Positions 32,041 to 35,876 of a stretch of 35,876 nucleotides of DNA are shown here, one piece after another. The notes under the pieces are model-generated. The model was not told the origin of the DNA. It searched no databases and was given only the letters and a program-made list of their open reading frames with translations. Position 1 is the stretch's first letter; each line of letters starts with the position of its first letter. The stretch is from Sulfoacidibacillus ferrooxidans (GTDB lineage Bacteria > Bacillota > Bacilli > Alicyclobacillales > SLC66): the NCBI RefSeq assembly GCF_022606465.1, contig NZ_JALBUF010000018.1:1-35876 (forward strand). The letters run 5' to 3'. Position numbers and translations under genes: made by a program.

Positions 32041-32059
32041 GTACACTAAAATAGTGTAC
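32041..32059. promoter_or_regulatory. Operator-like inverted repeat before parA
   Basis: GTACACT-AAAAT-AGTGTAC is a perfect 7-bp inverted repeat 29 bp upstream of parA. It contains the same GTGTAC half-site as the 13-bp array at 35633-35876. This is the natural operator for the RHH protein. The IS200/IS605 end lies directly beyond it, so the native -35 region may have been displaced. Confidence 0.6.
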
Positions 32060-32300
32060 AGAGAGTGACCACTCCCCATGCCTAAAGGCAGGGGCTTCTC
32101 AGAACACGCATGACGCAACCGCCTACGTTACGTTCTGAAGGCTCAGTCCAAGCCAAGTCAAAATACTAGGCTAACGCACGTTTCAAGATGTTTTGTGCCG
32201 CGTTTACGTCCCGATCTTGAACATAGCCACAATAATTGCACCTGTGTACACGCTCAGACAGTTTCTTAGGGACGATTTCCCCGCAATTCGAGCAGAGTTG
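32060..32300 (-). ncRNA. Putative omega (right-end) RNA of the TnpB element
   Basis: Downstream of tnpB, the minus strand ends in CCCCTGCC-TTTA-GGCATGGGG (32105-32084), the hairpin typical of IS200/IS605 right ends. The 3' part of tnpB together with this tail is where known TnpB guide RNAs lie. Boundaries are approximate. Confidence 0.5.
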
Positions 32301-33245
32301 ACTTGTGTTTTTGGGATCGACAAGTACGACACGACGACCAGCTTCTTCCGCTTTGTACGTGGTGTACTGTACGAGTTGATGCCAAGACGCATCAACGATG
32401 CTTTTAGCAAGGTGGTGATTTTTCACCATTCCTTGCACGTTCAGATGTTCAAAAGCAATGAGTCCATATCCGTTGACCAATTTTCGAGATACTTTGTGCG
32501 CATAGTCCCTACGTTGATTTGCGATATGCTCATGCAATCTCGCCAGTTCTCTGATGGCTTTGCGGCGACGAGAAGATCCCTTCTTTTTACGTGATACTGA
32601 CCGTTGTTTTCTGTGCAATTTCCATTCGGATTCACGTAGGAATTTCGGGTGTTCGTAAAAATCCCCATCAGACGTAATGGCAAGATGCTTGACACCAAGG
32701 TCGATCCCAACGGTGGCATTCGACTCTGGCAAGGTATTCGGCTCCACATCGCATGACAGACTAGCGTAATACTTACCGTTTTTCACCATGACAGTACAGG
32801 TTTTGATTTTTCCTTGTGGTAGGCGATGAAGTTTTATTTTCACTTCGCCAATCTTTGAGAGTGTTAATTGATGACCATTGATCGCATAGCCGCCCTGTGG
32901 ATACGTGAAAGAGTCATATCGTCCTGCTGATTTGAATCGTGGATACCCAGGTGTTTCACCTGCCTTCACACGACGAAAGAAGGCTTGAAAGGCTTTGTCA
33001 AGCCGTTTTGCCACGTCCTGCAATACTTGCGAGTGAACTTGCTTCAATGCTGGAATGTACTTTTTGCGCTCATTCAGCGTATTTGCCTGATCATAGTAGT
33101 TCAGCGTAGTCTTGTCCGTTTCATAGGCAAAACGCCGTTCGTCAAGCAAACGATTGTAGAGCAAGCGACATCGTTCTAAGGTGAACTGGATGTTCTCTTC
33201 TTGCGCTTTCGTAAGATAGAGTCTGTATTTGTACGCTTTTCGCAT
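32166..33245 (-). CDS. tnpB: TnpB, RNA-guided nuclease of IS200/IS605 type
   Basis: Starting at ATG 33245 (MRKAYKYRLYLTKAQEE), the frame has every TnpB hallmark. There is an N-terminal OrfB_IS605 helical region and RuvC Asp in GIDLGVKHLAI (D186 counted from GTG 33257). RuvC Glu is in IAFEHLNVQGM (E270). A zinc ribbon, CSNC and CNYC, follows, then the last RuvC Asp in DRDVNAAQN. The alternative GTG 33257 overlaps the rep stop (GTGA). The length (about 360) is normal. No complete TnpA is present, so this is a TnpB-only element that needs a TnpA in trans to move. The nuclease appears intact and could promote retention of the element. Confidence 0.9.
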   Translation of the reverse strand: MRKAYKYRLYLTKAQEENIQFTLERCRLLYNRLLDERRFAYETDKTTLNYYDQANTLNERKKYIPALKQVHSQVLQDVAKRLDKAFQAFFRRVKAGETPGYPRFKSAGRYDSFTYPQGGYAINGHQLTLSKIGEVKIKLHRLPQGKIKTCTVMVKNGKYYASLSCDVEPNTLPESNATVGIDLGVKHLAITSDGDFYEHPKFLRESEWKLHRKQRSVSRKKKGSSRRRKAIRELARLHEHIANQRRDYAHKVSRKLVNGYGLIAFEHLNVQGMVKNHHLAKSIVDASWHQLVQYTTYKAEEAGRRVVLVDPKNTSQLCSNCGEIVPKKLSERVHRCNYCGYVQDRDVNAAQNILKRALA

Positions 33246-33253
33246 GATCGATC

Positions 33254-34951
33254 TCACCTCGATTTCTGCTCTTCGATATACTTCTTGATCACGTCCAGTT
33301 GAACAGTGCCCACCGTAGCGCCTGACGGCGAGCGCCTTATATCCCCATAGCTAAAGCAAGGGGTTTTACGGCGCATTCGATAAAACCGAGCGTACTTGCC
33401 TTGTTGTGTTGCTGGCGCTGGCTCTTGATCCGCATCGAGCATGTGCATGGGCTTGTCCACTGTTTTTTTCGCTTGCATCGTACGAAAAAAATCCCGAATC
33501 TCTTGTTGCCTGATCTCTGCAACTGTTCGTCCATCTTCAGATACCTCAAAATCGCCATGAATTGCCTCTACAGGTGTTTCTACCGTCTTGTTTGATGTTT
33601 TGTCTATCAGCGCCTTGTTGAACTCTTCTACGTGTTCACTAGATTGATTTTCGTCAATGATCTGCATGTCTCCCCAAGGTGTTGCTGTTTGGACTGCACA
33701 AGGCTCTTGTAGACACGCTGTATTACTGTTGTCGGATTCCTCCACAGACGGAGAAACGTGATCCTGCGACTGGATCCTCTGTAATGTCGCGTTCATCTCT
33801 GCATATTTATCTGGTTGAACACATACAGTCTGTTGACCTGCTTCTCTCGCTTCGGCGATGGTCAAACCTCGCTTGGCATAGGACGAACGGGAATAATTTG
33901 GTTTAGACGATGGTTTTTGTGTATAAGATGACGCACGTTGGGCATCCTGAACTTGTACAAGAGCAGGTGTCACGGCTTCATCCGCTCGTCTCTTGAGAGA
34001 GTCAACTACGGTCTCAACGTAGCGCAAGTTGCATGCGTTGTACTGTATGGCTATCTCCATGGCTTCTTGCAAGAGGTCTACACCCGCCTCTGCTAATAAG
34101 GCAGACAATTGATCTTGTGTGACGAAGGTTAATGCAGGACGAAAGTGATGCTCTGTATACACGTTCAGGATACGGACTAAATCAGGAGACTGTATAAGAG
34201 GTGCTGGGCATGATTGTCCAAGCGTGTTGTTATCGTTGCCTGAATTAGTTGGTTTTTTAAAACTATTTTCTTCACGCGCGTCATATATATCTATCTTTTT
34301 GTATGGTTCAACTACGTATGGTTCACCCTCAAAAAAAGTTCCGTCAGCCCTTGCCCCGTCTGCGATCTCGGAGGGGGGGGAGGCGGACAGTTTTGTCCCC
34401 CTCTCCCGGGCAGTTTTGTCCGCCCTCATTTTGATACCCGGACAGTTTTGTCCGCCCATGTTTTGATACCCGGACAAATTTGTCCGCCCATGTTTGACGC
34501 GGATTTTTCGCATGATTATGTCCGAATTCGATTTTTTCGGTTTCGGTAAACAACCCTTAGAGTGAACAAATCCTTCTGCTCCATATGTAAACCAATCATC
34601 GGGTATTTCTGGGTAAGCAGCATTTAATAGGATTACATTTGACGTTTGTGTTCCGTTGTCAAGATGACAAGGTATGACACGCAATATATTTTCTTGGATC
34701 AATACGCTCTTCCAACGTCGGACCGTCCGCTCATTAACGTTTAATTTTCGAGCCAAAGTATCATTTTTGGGGAAGGCCATCACTCCAGAGTTACCGCGGG
34801 TATAACTATTTAGCGTGTAATACATAGCAAAACCTTCAGAGCCGACTTTGCGCATAATCTCAAAGGACGTCTCGTCGTGCAACATCGAAAATTCCTTGTT
34901 CAGCTTGTCTTGTTTGGATTCGCCCAAACGGACTATAAATTCATCGGTCAT
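33254..34951 (-). CDS. rep: Plasmid replication initiator with winged helix; C-terminus derived from TnpA
   Basis: ATG 34951 follows GGAGGTAACG. Residues about 40-100 (GFAMYYTLNSYTRGNSGVMA, DTLARKLNVNERTVRRW) form a winged-helix HTH_36-type domain, as in Bacillota Rep proteins. Residues about 255-320 (VRILNVYTEHHFRPALTFV, LLQEAMEIAIQYNACNLRYV) resemble a DnaD-like helical domain that would recruit the helicase loader. The linker is encoded by repeated GGACA boxes. The last part, PSGATVGTVQLDVIKKYIEE, looks like the end of an IS200 TnpA, so the TnpB element probably replaced the original C-terminus. The gene is read toward parA. Replication role: likely. Confidence 0.75.
   Translation of the reverse strand: MTDEFIVRLGESKQDKLNKEFSMLHDETSFEIMRKVGSEGFAMYYTLNSYTRGNSGVMAFPKNDTLARKLNVNERTVRRWKSVLIQENILRVIPCHLDNGTQTSNVILLNAAYPEIPDDWFTYGAEGFVHSKGCLPKPKKSNSDIIMRKIRVKHGRTNLSGYQNMGGQNCPGIKMRADKTARERGTKLSASPPSEIADGARADGTFFEGEPYVVEPYKKIDIYDAREENSFKKPTNSGNDNNTLGQSCPAPLIQSPDLVRILNVYTEHHFRPALTFVTQDQLSALLAEAGVDLLQEAMEIAIQYNACNLRYVETVVDSLKRRADEAVTPALVQVQDAQRASSYTQKPSSKPNYSRSSYAKRGLTIAEAREAGQQTVCVQPDKYAEMNATLQRIQSQDHVSPSVEESDNSNTACLQEPCAVQTATPWGDMQIIDENQSSEHVEEFNKALIDKTSNKTVETPVEAIHGDFEVSEDGRTVAEIRQQEIRDFFRTMQAKKTVDKPMHMLDADQEPAPATQQGKYARFYRMRRKTPCFSYGDIRRSPSGATVGTVQLDVIKKYIEEQKSR
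34385..34485. repeat. Four GGACA-N4-TGTCC boxes inside rep
   Basis: Palindromic boxes occur at 34385-34398, 34408-34421 (one base weaker), 34440-34453 and 34472-34485. The last three are spaced 32 bp apart within a repeated unit that also contains CGCCCATGTTTTGATACC. They encode the Gly/Gln/Cys-rich linker. In RepA_N-type plasmids the origin lies within rep at such repeats. Confidence 0.7.
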
Positions 34952-35164
34952 ATCGTTACCTCCGCCTATAAAATTGAAAAATATTACTCACAAACAATAA
35001 TTTAACACAAAAAAATAACAGAGATTGAGCGTTTTTGAAGCAAAATAAATTTCTATATGTACCGATCCATTAAACAAATCTCTTAGTTATGATTGACTTT
35101 TTAGGGATTTAAAAATTAGTTCTGCAGCAGCGTATATGAGTTTTAGACAAACTCAAAATAGGGG

Positions 35165-35193
35165 TTGCAGACATGATTTTTTTTTGCTAAAAT
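35165..35193 (+). promoter_or_regulatory. Promoter for the countertranscribed RNA
   Basis: TTGCAG (35165-35170), a 17-base spacer and TAAAAT (35188-35193) on the plus strand. It is followed 70 bases on by a clear terminator with no ORF between. Confidence 0.6.
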
Positions 35194-35199
35194 TAGAAT

Positions 35200-35299
35200 G
35201 TAAATTTAATTGCCAGTGTGCCAGTGAATGTTTTGTATGTTAAATAGTTTCTACACGTTAGGACCGTCTGGGCTCAAACAGATGGTTCTATTTTTTTTA
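35200..35299 (+). ncRNA. Putative countertranscribed RNA controlling rep
   Basis: A predicted transcript of about 100 nt runs from the promoter at 35165-35193 to a rho-independent terminator (CCGTCTG/CAGATGG stem, 35264-35286, then T8 at 35291-35298). It contains no ORF. It is fully antisense to the 5' leader of the rep message if rep starts from the minus-strand promoter at 35355-35326. This is the standard design of plasmid copy-number RNAs in Gram-positive bacteria. The role is inferred from position. Confidence 0.55.
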
Positions 35300-35325
35300 G
35301 GAGTTTGCATTTTTCTTTTTCTAAA

Positions 35326-35355
35326 ATGATAGCACATGTTAGAAAAAAACTTCAA
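35326..35355 (-). promoter_or_regulatory. rep: Probable rep promoter
   Basis: On the minus strand TTGAAG (35355-35350), an 18-base spacer and TATCAT (35331-35326). It would give a leader of about 370 bases before the rep ATG, overlapping the whole predicted antisense RNA. Confidence 0.45.
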
Positions 35356-35356
35356 C

Positions 35357-35402
35357 AAAAAACGGCTTTGCTCAACTGTAGTGTCGAGTGCTGCCGTTTT
35401 TT
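35357..35402. terminator. Bidirectional terminator
   Basis: AAAAAACGGC (35357-35366) is perfectly inverted at 35393-35402 (GCCGTTTTTT), with further inner pairing (GCTC/GAGTGC). A-tracts and T-tracts on both sides let it work in both directions. It insulates the rep promoter from the repeat array. Confidence 0.75.
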
Positions 35403-35407
35403 GATTG

Positions 35408-35545
35408 TTGTCCAATAATCCGTAGTAGGGTACAATTGACCTATACCGATTATCGGTTACAACAAAAACGTAGCTCGACTAGTTTGATAGTTGAGTATAG
35501 ACGGCCCTGTATGGTGGTAACGCACCTGCAGGGTTTTGTTGTGTC
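35408..35545 (+). ncRNA. Second predicted small RNA
   Basis: TTGTCC (35408-35413), a 17-base spacer and TACAAT (35431-35436) form a promoter. About 70 bases on, CCCTG...GGTG/CACC...CAGGG (35505-35533) folds into a hairpin followed by TTTTGTTGTG. An ACCGA/TCGGT hairpin lies near the 5' end. No convincing ORF. Function unknown; it points from rep toward the iterons. Confidence 0.4.
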
Positions 35546-35632
35546 TAATCCGCACATGTGTTTGATCTATGACTAAAATAGCATGTTAATAATATGATTG
35601 CAACGTTTAAATTGTATTATATTTTTTGAATA

Positions 35633-35876
35633 GTGTACTTATACGGTGTACTTATACGGTGTACTTATACGGTGTACTTATACGGTGTACTTATACAGTG
35701 TACTTATACAGTGTACTTATACAGTGTACTTATACAGTGTACTTATACAGTGTACTTATACAGTGTACTTATACAGTGTACTTATACAGTGTACTTATAC
35801 AGTGTACTTATACAGTGTACTTATACAGTGTACTTATACAGTGTACTTATACAGTGTACTTATACAGTGTACTTAT
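35633..35876. repeat. 13-bp tandem iteron array, 18.8 copies, cut by the window end
   Basis: The unit is GTGTACTTATACR. Copies 1-4 (35633-35684) end in G and all following copies (from 35685) end in A; otherwise I see no variation. The nineteenth copy is cut after ten bases at 35876. Each unit contains GTGTAC, the half-site of the parA operator. Candidates are the partition centromere or replication iterons. The array very probably continues and caused the assembly to break. Confidence 0.85.

Noticed and set aside
35388-35576. 62-codon plus-strand ORF upstream of the iterons
   Set aside because: It spans a bidirectional terminator and a predicted promoter-terminator unit, and lacks a ribosome binding site.
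35633-35876. CRISPR array
   Set aside because: Units are contiguous 13-mers without unique spacers, and there are no cas genes.

Overview
The window looks like part of a low-GC Bacillota (Firmicutes) plasmid or plasmid-derived island. The reasons are strong GGAGG-type ribosome binding sites, frequent TTG and GTG starts, moderate to low GC, and a backbone of ParA plus a ribbon-helix-helix partner, a winged-helix/DnaD-like Rep protein and an iteron array. The dead insertion sequences would fit an Alicyclobacillus-like host, but that genus is only a guess. The window appears to be a contig end: it opens inside a gene and closes partway through a 13-bp tandem repeat.

There are four zones. (1) 1-2598: a partial gene, then an intact RloC-like protein, a zinc-hook ABC ATPase with a C-terminal anticodon-nuclease signature, then a 30-codon stump of sbcD. 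(2) 2.6-17.5 kb: a graveyard of decayed mobile elements (IS3, IS1595, IS4, IS21 and a group II intron maturase). One apparently intact DDE insertion sequence (15495-17410) sits inside the maturase with a clean GGGA target duplication. Surviving accessory genes lie between the wrecks: an ApeA/HEPN-like protein whose coupled partner was cut by IS3, a three-gene operon carrying two coding lesions, an acidic orphan gene and several small proteins. (3) 17.8-30.5 kb: an intact defence island. A decayed XRE regulator precedes hsdR-hsdS-prrC-like-hsdM, a type I restriction-modification operon with an embedded PrrC-type anticodon nuclease. A convergent PLD-domain protein, small membrane proteins and a PaeR7I/XhoI-type restriction-modification pair follow. 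(4) 30.8-35.9 kb: the plasmid backbone, with parA and an RHH parB-like gene, a TnpB-only IS200/IS605 element, rep, a probable countertranscribed RNA over the rep leader, and 18.8 copies of a 13-bp repeat.

The central functional theme is layered defence. DNA restriction is provided by the type I and type II systems, and tRNA-cleaving suicide responses are provided by a RloC-like and a PrrC-like protein. In known biology PrrC is held silent by its partner type I enzyme and released when a phage inhibits that enzyme, while RloC responds to DNA damage. Having both in one 36-kb window, with a possible TnpB nuclease and HEPN and PLD proteins, is the main biological point. The best candidates for something less described are the damaged three-gene operon at 11.5-13.5 kb (A10 slip site, RHIM-like motif in a small protein), the replication control region (internal GGACA boxes in rep plus two predicted small RNAs), and a GTGTAC half-site shared between the par operator and the iteron array.
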